Source: Paenibacillus sp. TCA20 (GTDB lineage Bacteria > Bacillota > Bacilli > Paenibacillales > Paenibacillaceae). From it: a stretch of 64,000 bases of DNA. The notes under the pieces were generated by a model. The model saw nothing but the letters and a program-made list of their open reading frames with translations. It ran no database searches and was not told the DNA's origin. A program made the translations under genes and the position numbers. Below are positions 40,129-49,112 of the stretch, in pieces (the first letter of the stretch is position 1; each line of letters begins with the position of its first letter). Location of the stretch: the NCBI RefSeq assembly GCF_000732325.1, contig NZ_BBIW01000016.1:1-64000 (forward strand), given 5' to 3'.

Positions 40129-41502
40129 ATGGTCAAGCGTAAGAAGGTGTCCGTACTCGTATGTATGCTGCTTGTGTTCTCTGTATTCGCGGCAGCTTGC
40201 AGTGGAGGAGGCACGAATGGAGGCAGTGAAGGAGCCGGCACAGATCCAGAGACCAATGGGGAAACGGTTCAGGAAGAGGTAGCCATCACGCTGGGATATT
40301 ACTCTGATGGCAAGAGCGACGCCAAGATGAAGGAACTGATCGAGAAGTTCACTGCCAAGTTTCCGCATATTAAAGTAGATACGCAGAGTGCGCCGTATGG
40401 ACAGTTCTATCAGAAGCTCGACACACAGATTGCCGCAGGTAAAGCACCGGATGTCTGGCTGTCGGACGGAGCGCTCGTCATGAAGTATGCCGAGAGAGGC
40501 ACGCTGAAGGACGTAACCGAGTGGATTGACCGTGATCTGAACAAGGATGACTATTACGGACTGGAGTTCAACAAGGATGCAGATGGACGATACTGGGGCA
40601 TTCCGCAAGGCATTCAAATCGGGGTCCTGTATTATAACAAGGATCTGTTTGATAAAGCCGGAGTCGAATATCCGACAGAGGAGTGGAGCTGGGAAGATCT
40701 GAAGACAGCTGCGACTCAGCTGACGGTAGATGGAAGCGGAAAGGCTGCTGCAGAGGAAGGGTTCGATGCGAATACCGTTAGTCAGTTCGGACTTACTTTT
40801 TTCAGCATAACCGAGGGCTGGTTCACGGTACTGAAATCGTACGGCGGCGGCATTCTCGACGAGACCGGCACACAGTCAATTGTAGACTCCGATGGCAACA
40901 AAGAGGCGATGAACTGGATCGTCGATGGTATGCAAAAAGGCATCTTCACCGATCCCGTGGATCTGAAGAGCTTCCAAAGTGCGATGGCTGTGTTCCCGAG
41001 CGGGTCAGCCGCGATGCGGATCGGCATTTATGCCCGTGTTCAGGCAGCTAATGAAGCGGGACTGAATTATGATGTCACCGTGCTGCCGACAGGTCCGGAC
41101 GGAAAACGCTTTGCTCCGGTTATTGCGAACTCGTGGGTCATTAGTGCGAAAGCCGATGAGGCTAAGGCTGCTGCAGCATGGGAATGGATGAAGTTCTGGG
41201 CTACCGAGGATGAGGTACAGAAGGAATGGGCAGCGCTGGGTGAAGCCGTTCCGGTCAAAAAGTCAGTAGCTAACTCCGATGTATTCCTGACCGCCGGGGA
41301 GAAGCCTGCGAATCGTCAGGCGTTCCTCGACAGCTTTGAATTTGCCGGGACACTGGATACCAATGCCGTATGGGAAGAGTGGGTATCCAAATTCAATGAG
41401 AATGCAGAGCGTGCTTTCCTTGGTGACGCTACGGTGGATGAGTCACTGACGAAGGCCAATGGAGAAATCCAGGATGTGCTGGATGCATTTTATGAGAAAT
41501 AA
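40129..41502 (+). CDS. Extracellular sugar-binding lipoprotein
   Basis: This 457-residue solute-binding protein belongs to a CUT1 importer. A lipoprotein signal peptide (basic KRKK, hydrophobic core) ends in a lipobox with Cys24 (FAAAC), followed by a Gly/Ser/Thr-rich linker. The body is a type 1 extracellular solute-binding domain (VAITLGYYSDGKSD, the PDVWLSDGALVMKYAERG region). It is the first gene of the plus-strand operon divergent from the two-component system; the 128-nt intergenic region should hold both promoters. The substrate is not readable from the sequence. Neighbouring NagB and NagA-like genes suggest an amino-sugar-containing glycan (inference). Confidence 0.9.
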   Translation: MVKRKKVSVLVCMLLVFSVFAAACSGGGTNGGSEGAGTDPETNGETVQEEVAITLGYYSDGKSDAKMKELIEKFTAKFPHIKVDTQSAPYGQFYQKLDTQIAAGKAPDVWLSDGALVMKYAERGTLKDVTEWIDRDLNKDDYYGLEFNKDADGRYWGIPQGIQIGVLYYNKDLFDKAGVEYPTEEWSWEDLKTAATQLTVDGSGKAAAEEGFDANTVSQFGLTFFSITEGWFTVLKSYGGGILDETGTQSIVDSDGNKEAMNWIVDGMQKGIFTDPVDLKSFQSAMAVFPSGSAAMRIGIYARVQAANEAGLNYDVTVLPTGPDGKRFAPVIANSWVISAKADEAKAAAAWEWMKFWATEDEVQKEWAALGEAVPVKKSVANSDVFLTAGEKPANRQAFLDSFEFAGTLDTNAVWEEWVSKFNENAERAFLGDATVDESLTKANGEIQDVLDAFYEK

Positions 41503-41525
41503 CGAAGCCAAAGGAGCTGCCGCGG

Positions 41526-42488
41526 ATGACACTGAGCAAATCGACGAGGGCCGTGCCCAAGAGAGGGCATAAGCTAAAGTCCGCGGGCCGCAGCCGCTAC
41601 TTGCGATCGGAAGGAAGATGGGGACTCCTGATGGTGTCCCCGTATCTTATTCACTTCATCGTGTTCGTCGCCGGCCCGCTACTTGTCTCCCTGTATTTCA
41701 GCTTTTCCGATTATGACATGCTGACCCCGCCGCAGTGGATCGGGACAGAGAACTATAACAAGCTGTTTAACGAGCCGCTGTTCTGGAAGTCGCTGTGGAA
41801 TACGATCTATTTTGCCATTTTGTTTGTGCCGCTGCAGACGATTCTCGCCCTGGTTCTGGCTGTGATGCTGAATCAGAAGCTAAAGGGACTCAAATGGTTC
41901 CGAATGGCACATTTTATCCCGGTTATTTCCTCGTGGACCGTTATTCTGTACGTAGCGGATGCGATATTTAATCCCCGGTTCGGGTTTGCGAACTCGCTGC
42001 TGGTGAAATGGGGATTTGAGCCACAGCAATGGCTGAACAGTGAAAACTGGGTTATTCCGCTGCTCGTCATTATAGCTGTATGGAAAGGCATCGGGTACAT
42101 TATGGTGCTGTTCCTGGCAGGTCTGCAAAATGTCCCAAATGAGCTGTACGAGGCCGCTGAGATGGATGGTGCAGGTGTGCTTCGCAAGTTCAGGAGTATC
42201 ACCGTACCGCTGATCTCGCCGACGACGTTTCTAGTCATCATACTCAGTACAATCTCCACGTTTCAGGCGTTTGAGCAGATCTATGTCATGACAGGCGGCG
42301 GGGACATTGCAGCAGCAGGAGGCCCGCGTGATTCCAGTCTTGTGCTAATGCTCTACCTATACCGTGAAGGGTTCTCGTTCCTCCACATGGGCTATGCCTC
42401 GGCGATCGCCTGGGTGCTGTTCGTGATATTGTTCAGCCTGACGCTCGTGCAGATGAAGCTGCAAAACCGCTGGGTGCACTATAACTAG
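41526..42488 (+). CDS. Sugar ABC transporter permease, MalF/UgpA type
   Basis: This 320-residue membrane protein has six hydrophobic segments and the EAA loop ELYEAAEMDGAGVLRKFRSI (about 215), which contacts the ATPase. A basic N-terminal extension of about 30 residues precedes the first segment. It lies 23 nt after the binding-protein gene. The ATPase partner is absent from the operon and is probably the shared MsmX-type protein. Confidence 0.93.
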   Translation: MTLSKSTRAVPKRGHKLKSAGRSRYLRSEGRWGLLMVSPYLIHFIVFVAGPLLVSLYFSFSDYDMLTPPQWIGTENYNKLFNEPLFWKSLWNTIYFAILFVPLQTILALVLAVMLNQKLKGLKWFRMAHFIPVISSWTVILYVADAIFNPRFGFANSLLVKWGFEPQQWLNSENWVIPLLVIIAVWKGIGYIMVLFLAGLQNVPNELYEAAEMDGAGVLRKFRSITVPLISPTTFLVIILSTISTFQAFEQIYVMTGGGDIAAAGGPRDSSLVLMLYLYREGFSFLHMGYASAIAWVLFVILFSLTLVQMKLQNRWVHYN

Positions 42489-42652
42489 GTGGTTAGAGGT
42501 TAGAGTTCGGTCGCTAGAAGCTAGATCCTAGAACCTGTTCACTAGAGCTAATCACTGGTGCTCATTCAAGCTCCTGATCTAATCAGATTAGCAGTAATAA
42601 GGTCTTATTTTAAATGATAAGAAGCGTCTTCCTATAGGAAGGAGGTCAATTC
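42489..42652 (+). other. Intergenic region with CTAG-rich short repeats
   Basis: Five CTAG tetramers occur between about 42484 and 42546, several in a GCTAGA or CCTAGA context. The 164-nt gap between the two permease genes is unusual for such an operon. No hairpin with a U-tract was found. The second permease has a clear GGAAGGAGG ribosome binding site near 42638. Confidence 0.4.
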
Positions 42653-43483
42653 ATGAAATCCTCTCGTAAGAAATCAGGTAAAATCATCGCTTATATCGCA
42701 ATCATGATCAGCTCGCTCATTATGCTGGTTCCTTTTGTTAAGGCGATTCTGAACTCATTAAAAACATATGCAGAATACACCACCGTACCGCCGACCTGGT
42801 TCCCAAAAGACTTTCAGTGGTCCAACTATGCGGAGGTATTGAAGCTGGGGGATTTCGGCACGCAGACGATGAACAGCTTCATTGTTGCCATTCTGTCTGT
42901 GGTCGGAACCTTGCTGTCCTGCTCGCTGGTGGGGTATGCCTTTGCCAGGCTCCGTTTCCCCTTTAAAAACGTTCTGTTCATGTTTGTACTCGGCACGATG
43001 ATGATCCCTCCCGTGGTTATCATCATTCCACATTTTATCATCTTCAACTCGATGAACATGCTGGATACACTTACACCGCTGTGGGTTATTGAATGGCTTG
43101 CCCAGCCGTTCGGCATCTTTCTGATGCGGCAGGCTTTTCTCAGCATACCGGGTGAGTATGAGGAGTCAGCGAAGATGGAAGGAGCCAATCCGCTGCGGAT
43201 CTACTGGCGCATTTATATGCCTCTGAGTCTGCCGTCGCTCGCGACACTCTCTATTTTTACATTCATGACCAAATGGAATGAGATTCTGGCACCGTCCATT
43301 TATTTGAGCTCCAGCGAGAAGTTTACACTGCCGATCGGCATCTTGGGTCTAAAAGGTCAATGGGTCGGCAATGAGCAGCTGATGGTCGCTGCGGCGCTGA
43401 TGAGCTTGCTGCCGATTCTGCTCGTATTTCTGTTTGCGGAGAAGTACTTCGTGCAGAACCATACGGCGTCGGGCATTAAATGA
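42653..43483 (+). CDS. Sugar ABC transporter permease, MalG/UgpE type
   Basis: This 276-residue membrane subunit has six hydrophobic segments and the EAA-type loop EYEESAKMEGANPLRIYWRI (about 172). It forms the translocation channel with the upstream permease. AGGAAGGAGG is 7 nt before the ATG. It is followed 40 nt later by the TIM-barrel gene. Confidence 0.93.
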   Translation: MKSSRKKSGKIIAYIAIMISSLIMLVPFVKAILNSLKTYAEYTTVPPTWFPKDFQWSNYAEVLKLGDFGTQTMNSFIVAILSVVGTLLSCSLVGYAFARLRFPFKNVLFMFVLGTMMIPPVVIIIPHFIIFNSMNMLDTLTPLWVIEWLAQPFGIFLMRQAFLSIPGEYEESAKMEGANPLRIYWRIYMPLSLPSLATLSIFTFMTKWNEILAPSIYLSSSEKFTLPIGILGLKGQWVGNEQLMVAAALMSLLPILLVFLFAEKYFVQNHTASGIK

Positions 43484-43522
43484 TACGGAACTGGATGTTG
43501 CCCGTAAGGAGGGAGAGTAAGG

Positions 43523-44524
43523 ATGGATCATAATGAGGCAAGTCGGGAAGATCAGGACAAGACAAAATCATCTAATTATAATCCGCTTCCGCGTGCTCAC
43601 TCGCAGCTGCGTACTGACAGGCAGGAGGATGGCATTGTGTCTCATGACCGTTTATTTCCTGTCGCGGCTTTCAGTGGGACCCTGATCGAGTACAGCCTTT
43701 CGGAAGCAATGAGAATTACGGCTGAACTTGGTTTTGATGGTATTGAGATTGCCTGTCGTTCTCCTCACCTTCCGCTAGATATGCCGCTTCAGGAAGCCAG
43801 AAAAGTGAGAGAGCGGGCAGAGGAGCTGGGACTTGCCATTCCAGCCTTAGCAGGATATGTCGGATACTTCTCTAACTTGACGGTAGAGGAGTGTAAGGCT
43901 GCTGTAGAAGATGTTCGGCAGCTCATTCAGATTGCAAGTGTACTGGGCGTCCCTTATGTTCGTGTGTTTCCGGGTGGCCCCAATGCATTTAAGGCAGAGG
44001 AGCATCACTACGAGCAGGCAGCCCGGTATTTGCGAGCCTGTGTAGAAGAGGCGGCGGAATCAGGGGTTCAAATCCTTATTGAGATTCATAACCAAACGCT
44101 GACAGAGGACGCCGTTAGCGCTATGAAGCTGCAGGGATTAACAGGGGATGACAGGCTGGGATTCATCCATGATGCAGGCAACATGTACATCTCCGATGTT
44201 GATTATGGGGCTGAATCGGTTCAGCAGCTCGGTGCTTCTCTCCGCCATGTCCATGTAAAGGATGAGCGGAGAATGGCGACTGCGGGTGAGGAAGGGACGT
44301 TTGTCAATCTGACTCGCCACGGGAATGAGGCATTTATGCAGTGCCGTTTGGGAGAGGGCGAGGTAGATCACGCGCCGCTGCTGGCGGCTCTGCATCAGAG
44401 CGGATATAGCGGGTGGATTACGCTGGAATGTGCAGCGCCTTATCCTGCGGTCGAGCGCCTTGCTTATGACCTGAAGGAGATTCAAAGATTGATGGCAGAG
44501 GTGAAGGCACAGCACCAGAGATAA
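43523..44524 (+). CDS. Sugar phosphate isomerase/epimerase-like TIM-barrel protein
   Basis: This 333-residue xylose-isomerase-like (AP endonuclease 2 family) barrel has probable metal ligands in the segments ILIEIHNQTL, GFIHDAGNM, LRHVHVKDE and WITLECAAPY. Substrate unknown; members act as epimerases or isomerases on sugars or sugar acids, often with Gfo/Idh dehydrogenases as here. ATG 43523 is 9 nt after AAGGAGGG, but GTG 43637 also has AGGAGG 8 nt upstream. It would remove a polar 38-residue N-terminal stretch not typical of the family, so the start is uncertain. Confidence 0.82.
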   Translation: MDHNEASREDQDKTKSSNYNPLPRAHSQLRTDRQEDGIVSHDRLFPVAAFSGTLIEYSLSEAMRITAELGFDGIEIACRSPHLPLDMPLQEARKVRERAEELGLAIPALAGYVGYFSNLTVEECKAAVEDVRQLIQIASVLGVPYVRVFPGGPNAFKAEEHHYEQAARYLRACVEEAAESGVQILIEIHNQTLTEDAVSAMKLQGLTGDDRLGFIHDAGNMYISDVDYGAESVQQLGASLRHVHVKDERRMATAGEEGTFVNLTRHGNEAFMQCRLGEGEVDHAPLLAALHQSGYSGWITLECAAPYPAVERLAYDLKEIQRLMAEVKAQHQR

Positions 44525-44756
44525 AGGGGAAGCCGCTAGATTCAGGCGTTACTTGGGAAGTGGTACAGGTGAGATGAGGGATTCAGCAGTAGCAGCAGCA
44601 TAGGGAAGTAAAAAGAGCTAAAGTGAAGCTGCAATTTTATTGGTGAAAGGCAAGTGCAATTGAAGATAGAGGCGAGGGCGGAGAGCATTTAAGCAGAGTT
44701 AGGCGTATTGGAGCATGACATTTTGTAAAAATCTCTTAGTGGAAAGGAGAGGTATG

Positions 44757-45830
44757 ATGTCATCTGTAAGAGGCTTGCCGGGATCACGAAGGGCGGAGAG
44801 GTTTGCGGTGATCGGCTGTCAGCATCCGCATATCTCGATTTTTATCGAGGAGATGCTGGAGCTCGGTTATGCGTGTGCGGGCATATTTGAACCAGGTGAT
44901 CCAGTGCTGGCGAATCAGCTGGCTGCCAAGTACCAGCTGCAGCTTGTAGACAGCAGTAAGGAGCTGCTTGAGCCGGAGCAGGTTCGAATCATAGGGAGCT
45001 CTGCCATCAATAACCTTAAGCTGGGGATCGCGCTCGAATGTGAGAAATACGGCAAGCACCTGATGCTGGATAAGCCAGCGGTTGTTCACTGGAAGGGGTA
45101 TAACGAGCTTGAGGAGCTAATCAATAGAGGGAATATTCAGTTAGGGATGCTGTTAACAGAGCGTTATCGACCTTCATTATATACGCTGCGCGAAATGGTG
45201 CTGAATGGTGAGCTGGGAGAGATCATGAGTATTACCATGCGGAAGCCGCATCGGCTGCGGCCGGAGACCCGTCCAGCCTGGCACTTCAACAAGCAGGAGT
45301 CGGGAGGCATTATTATTGACTTGCTGGTGCATGACTTTGATCTGCTGCGCTGGCTGACGGGTCAAGAGATTCACAGCATTCAGGCAGCAATGGGCAAGAG
45401 AATCCTGCCACAGTATCCAGACTTTTACGATACGGCCGCTGTTCAAACCGTACTGGATGGCGGGGTAAGTGCTCAGCTGTATGCGGATTGGCATGCCCCG
45501 GAGAAATGCTGGACTTGGGGAGATGGACGCATCTTCGTGACAGGCACCTTGGGGAGCGCCGAAATTCGGCTCGCAGGTGATCCGGCAGCGAAGCTGGATG
45601 GTGAAGAGGAGCTGCTGCTCGTGATGACCCATGAGGAGCCCTTGCAGCAAGTGCCGCTGCGTATGCCTCCTGTTCGCATCGTGGAGGATTTTATAAACCG
45701 GATTGAGGGGAAGCCGCATGAATTTACGCATGAGGATCTCTTGGCAGCTACAAGAGCCACACTGCTGGCAGATGAGCAGGCAGAGCGGGTCCATGTTTAC
45801 TCTAAAAAGGAACATATAAAGAAAGGGTGA
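44757..45830 (+). CDS. Gfo/Idh/MocA-family oxidoreductase (first)
   Basis: This 357-residue protein has an N-terminal nucleotide-binding fold (FAVIGCQHPHISIF, a slightly unusual glycine pattern) and a C-terminal substrate domain with the segment ESGGIIIDLLVHDFDLLRWLTG carrying the conserved Asp/His pair. The LDKPAVVHW segment replaces the usual EKP lysine motif but keeps Lys-Pro. The substrate is unknown. ATG 44757 is 7 nt after AAAGGAG. A 232-nt gap after the TIM-barrel gene shows nothing clear. The stop is 6 nt before the next dehydrogenase start. Confidence 0.88.
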   Translation: MSSVRGLPGSRRAERFAVIGCQHPHISIFIEEMLELGYACAGIFEPGDPVLANQLAAKYQLQLVDSSKELLEPEQVRIIGSSAINNLKLGIALECEKYGKHLMLDKPAVVHWKGYNELEELINRGNIQLGMLLTERYRPSLYTLREMVLNGELGEIMSITMRKPHRLRPETRPAWHFNKQESGGIIIDLLVHDFDLLRWLTGQEIHSIQAAMGKRILPQYPDFYDTAAVQTVLDGGVSAQLYADWHAPEKCWTWGDGRIFVTGTLGSAEIRLAGDPAAKLDGEEELLLVMTHEEPLQQVPLRMPPVRIVEDFINRIEGKPHEFTHEDLLAATRATLLADEQAERVHVYSKKEHIKKG

Positions 45831-45836
45831 GTGGTT

Positions 45837-46865
45837 ATGTCAGCAGGAATGATGCCTGTGAGATATGGGATTGTGGGCTGCGGAATTATTGCCGAGGTTC
45901 ATGCCAGTGAGATCGCAAAGCTAGCGGAAGCAGAGCTTGTCGCGGTATGTGATGTGAATCCGGATCAGGCAGCGCGATTCGCTGCACAATATGGGGCAGC
46001 CGCATACTCGAATCTGGATGAGTTATTAGCAAGGCCCGACATCGAAGTGGTATCCATCTGTACACCCAGCGGACTGCACGAGGAGCAGGTCGTTCGAGCG
46101 GCAAGAGCGGGTAAACACATCCTTGTCGAGAAGCCGATGGCGATCCAGATGGAAGGCGTAGAGCGCATGATTGAAGCCTGTGAGCAGGAGGAAGTTCTGC
46201 TTGCTACCGTATTTCCCCGCCGCATGTCACCGCAAGCACAGTATGCGAAACAGCTTATTGCCTCTGGTGCGCTTGGCAAGCTGAGTCTGTGTTCCGCCTA
46301 CGTGAAGATCTATCGGAGTCAGGCTTATTATGACAGTGCGGGATGGCGTGGAACATGGGCGATGGACGGAGGCGGAGCCATGATGAATCAGGGCATACAT
46401 ACCGTGGATATGCTCCAGTGGCTGGCAGGCCCAGTTGCTTCGCTTGAGGGAAGAGCCCGAAATGTGCTGCGAGATATTGAGGTGGAGGACACGGTAACCT
46501 CACTGCTCCAATATGAAAATGGTGCGATGGGTGTACTGGAGATTACGACAACCGCTTATAAAGGGAAGGGTCAGCGTTTAGAGCTATATGGCGAAACGGG
46601 CACACTGATCATTGAAGAGGATGATATTGTAATGCTGGAGCTGGATGGAGCAGAGGTTACACTGCCGGAGTTTGCCCCTTTTGCCGTCATTCCAGACGGG
46701 CATCGGGAGCAGCTTCGAGATTTGGCTTATGCAGTGCGTGAAGGACGTACACCGGTGGTACCGGGGACAGAGGGAAGGCATTCGCTGGAGATTATTTTGG
46801 GGACGTATGCATCCTCGCGTCTGAAGCAGGAGATTAAGCTCAAAGAGCATTTTTCAATGGTGTAG
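45837..46865 (+). CDS. Gfo/Idh/MocA-family oxidoreductase (second)
   Basis: This 342-residue NAD(P)-dependent dehydrogenase has GIVGCGIIAEVHAS (about 10-23), the catalytic EKPMA motif (about 95) and the DGGGAMMNQGIHTVDMLQWL segment (about 175). It differs clearly from the first dehydrogenase, so the two probably act on different intermediates, as in oxidation/reduction cycles that remodel glycosides. GAAAGGGTGAG overlaps the stop of the preceding gene, and the ATG at 45837 is preferred over GTG 45831. Confidence 0.92.
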   Translation: MSAGMMPVRYGIVGCGIIAEVHASEIAKLAEAELVAVCDVNPDQAARFAAQYGAAAYSNLDELLARPDIEVVSICTPSGLHEEQVVRAARAGKHILVEKPMAIQMEGVERMIEACEQEEVLLATVFPRRMSPQAQYAKQLIASGALGKLSLCSAYVKIYRSQAYYDSAGWRGTWAMDGGGAMMNQGIHTVDMLQWLAGPVASLEGRARNVLRDIEVEDTVTSLLQYENGAMGVLEITTTAYKGKGQRLELYGETGTLIIEEDDIVMLELDGAEVTLPEFAPFAVIPDGHREQLRDLAYAVREGRTPVVPGTEGRHSLEIILGTYASSRLKQEIKLKEHFSMV

Positions 46866-46935
46866 GGGAGCAGCAGGAATGCAAAATTGAAATGGAATCC
46901 TCATTAGGCTGTTAGGAAGAAAGGCGGGTGAGAGG

Positions 46936-47745
46936 GTGAGTGAGCTCATGATTACACCAGTATTTCAAACGCATGCAGATCAGCTGAAGGTCAGCATATA
47001 TGCAACACGCGAAGAGATGGGGAAGGCGGCTGCCGCAGAGGCCGTTCGTTCTTTACAGCAGCGGCTACGCATACAGGACCGGGTGAGAGTTATTTTTGCT
47101 GCAGCTCCATCGCAAAATGAATTTTTGCAAGCGCTTATGGAAGCAGCCGATGTGGAGTGGGGCAGGGTGGAAGCTTTTCATATGGATGAGTATATCGGGT
47201 TGTCCCGCACGGCAGAACAAAGCTTTGCCAGATTTGTAGAGGAGCGGGTCATACAGGCGGCAGAACCGGGGCTAAACGCATGGCATCCACTAGACGGGAA
47301 GGCGGAACCGGCAGCGGAGTGCCGCAGGTATGAAGGGCTCTTGAGGGAGAGACCGATTGACTTTGTATTTATGGGAATTGGTGAGAACGGCCATATTGCC
47401 TTCAACGATCCTCCGGTGGCTGATTTTTCAGATCAGGCTTGGGTGAAGCCGGTGGAGCTGGATGAGGCGTGCAGGCAGCAGCAGGTGAATGATGGCTGCT
47501 TTCCGAGCTTCGACGAAGTACCCACCTATGCGCTTACATTGACGGTGCCCGCACTCATGTCCGGAACAGAGCTGTTCTGTATGGTACCAGGACCAACCAA
47601 AAAGCAGGCGGTATATAACACGGTGAACGGTAAGATTAGCGAAGCTTGTCCGGCCAGCATTTTAAGAACCCACCCGAGGTGTACTTTGTATGTAGATTTG
47701 GCAGCTTGGGGTGAAATGAATGAACATGAATCCCCTTTAAAATAA
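46936..47745 (+). CDS. nagB: Glucosamine-6-phosphate deaminase-like protein
   Basis: It is predicted to convert glucosamine 6-phosphate to fructose 6-phosphate and ammonia. The 269 residues contain AFHMDEYIGLS (Asp84, Glu85), the active-site segment GIGENGHIAFNDPP (147-160, with His153) and a C-terminal TLTVPALM region. It starts with GTG after AGGCGGGTGAGAGGG. It lacks the enteric allosteric C-terminal extension. Together with the next gene it forms the usual GlcNAc-6-phosphate to fructose-6-phosphate route. Confidence 0.88.
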   Translation: MSELMITPVFQTHADQLKVSIYATREEMGKAAAAEAVRSLQQRLRIQDRVRVIFAAAPSQNEFLQALMEAADVEWGRVEAFHMDEYIGLSRTAEQSFARFVEERVIQAAEPGLNAWHPLDGKAEPAAECRRYEGLLRERPIDFVFMGIGENGHIAFNDPPVADFSDQAWVKPVELDEACRQQQVNDGCFPSFDEVPTYALTLTVPALMSGTELFCMVPGPTKKQAVYNTVNGKISEACPASILRTHPRCTLYVDLAAWGEMNEHESPLK

Positions 47746-47799
47746 AGAGTGTATTTAAGCGGAGACATAGCCTTTTACAGCTAATTTTCCATGTTATCG

Positions 47800-47823
47800 A
47801 GCGTCGTTAAGACGCTTTTTTAT
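47800..47823 (+). terminator. Terminator-like hairpin between nagB and the nagA-like gene
   Basis: AGCGTC/GACGCT with a five-nt loop is followed by seven Ts. The nagA-like start codon is only 22 nt beyond, leaving no room for a promoter. The element may therefore work as an attenuator, or nagA may be expressed by read-through. Confidence 0.7.
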
Positions 47824-47844
47824 ATGAGAAGGAGGTTAGTCTAG

Positions 47845-48978
47845 ATGGTTAACACGCGATATACGGAAGCTGTGCATTATGCCACTGGGGAACGAATCAG
47901 GGTGGAGATGACAGATGATAGCTTGGCCGCTCTAGCAGGTATGAATAATGAAACGGTCTATTTCGCGCCAGGTCTAGTTGATCTGCAGGTAAATGGATAC
48001 ATGGGTATTGATTTTAATAGCCCAGATCTTACGGTGGAGCAGGTTCACCAAGTAACTAGACTGTTACAAGCCGTTGGTGTCGTCAAATACTGCCCGACTG
48101 TAATTACAAACAGTGAAGAAGCAATGAGTCAGTCCTTGCGAGTAATTGCGGCAGCCTGTGCAGTAAATGAGATCACAAGGAGGAGCATAGCGGGGGTGCA
48201 TTTGGAAGGTCCTTTTATCTCACCAGAGGACGGCCCCAGGGGAGCACACCCAGCGGAATTTGTGACTGCACCGGATATAGATCTGTTTCAGCGCCTGCAG
48301 AGTGCTGCCACAGGGATGATCCGGATTGTGACGATGTCACCCGAGTGGGCTGGGAGCCAGCTGTTTATAGAGCAGTGTGTGCAGGAAGGAATCATTGTAT
48401 CCATAGGGCATACAGCGGCGAGCAGTCAGCAGATTTTTGAGGCCGTAAGAGCCGGGGCGCTGATGTCTACTCATCTTGGCAATGGGGCACATCTGATGCT
48501 TCCGAGACATCCCAACTACATATGGGAGCAGCTAGCCGCTGATGAGCTGTACACCTGCTTTATTGCGGATGGATTTCATTTGCCGGATGCGGTCCAGAAG
48601 GTCATTATGCGTGTAAAAAAGGAAAAGGCCATACTTGTCAGCGATGCGGCCCATTTGGCGGGTTTACCGGCAGGGGATTATCAGACGCATATTGGTGGAA
48701 GAGTAACACTGACGGAATTAGGAAAGCTTCATTTGACCGCTCAGCCGGAGCTGCTTGCCGGATCGGCTCAAATGCTGATTCAGGGGATCAGCCGATTGGT
48801 TCGCAAGGGGTTGTGTACGCTCGAGGAAGCGTGGAATATGGGGTCTGTTCAACCTTGGAGACTGCTGAATAACTACAGTGAAGCTCAGCCGGAGCTTGAG
48901 CCGAGTGTTCTTTTTACAATGCGAGATGGGGAAGTGCAAGTGCTTCAAACCGCTGGCAGCGGGGTACAACGCATATAG
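47845..48978 (+). CDS. nagA: N-acetylglucosamine-6-phosphate deacetylase-like amidohydrolase
   Basis: This 377-residue TIM-barrel amidohydrolase follows the NagA pattern: PGLVDLQVNGYMGIDFN (single-metal type, as in E. coli), the metal ligand Glu in VHLEGPFISPEDG, ligands in SIGHTAASS and STHLGNG, an IADGFHLP substrate segment and catalytic Asp in LVSDAAH. The THLGNGAHL segment differs from the usual THLFNAM, so the acyl-sugar substrate may not be GlcNAc-6-P. AGAAGGAGG precedes the ATG. The predicted partner is the NagB-like gene upstream. Confidence 0.84.
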   Translation: MVNTRYTEAVHYATGERIRVEMTDDSLAALAGMNNETVYFAPGLVDLQVNGYMGIDFNSPDLTVEQVHQVTRLLQAVGVVKYCPTVITNSEEAMSQSLRVIAAACAVNEITRRSIAGVHLEGPFISPEDGPRGAHPAEFVTAPDIDLFQRLQSAATGMIRIVTMSPEWAGSQLFIEQCVQEGIIVSIGHTAASSQQIFEAVRAGALMSTHLGNGAHLMLPRHPNYIWEQLAADELYTCFIADGFHLPDAVQKVIMRVKKEKAILVSDAAHLAGLPAGDYQTHIGGRVTLTELGKLHLTAQPELLAGSAQMLIQGISRLVRKGLCTLEEAWNMGSVQPWRLLNNYSEAQPELEPSVLFTMRDGEVQVLQTAGSGVQRI

Positions 48979-49112
48979 GGGTTTGTTACCTTGATTTCTC
49001 ATCATAGAATTTGATACAATGAAGTCCGGAAATGATTGTTATTTCCCGCAGTCTTATAGACGAAATGACCGTCAGTGCTTGCTACAATACGATACGAAGA
49101 GGTGAAGAGAAC

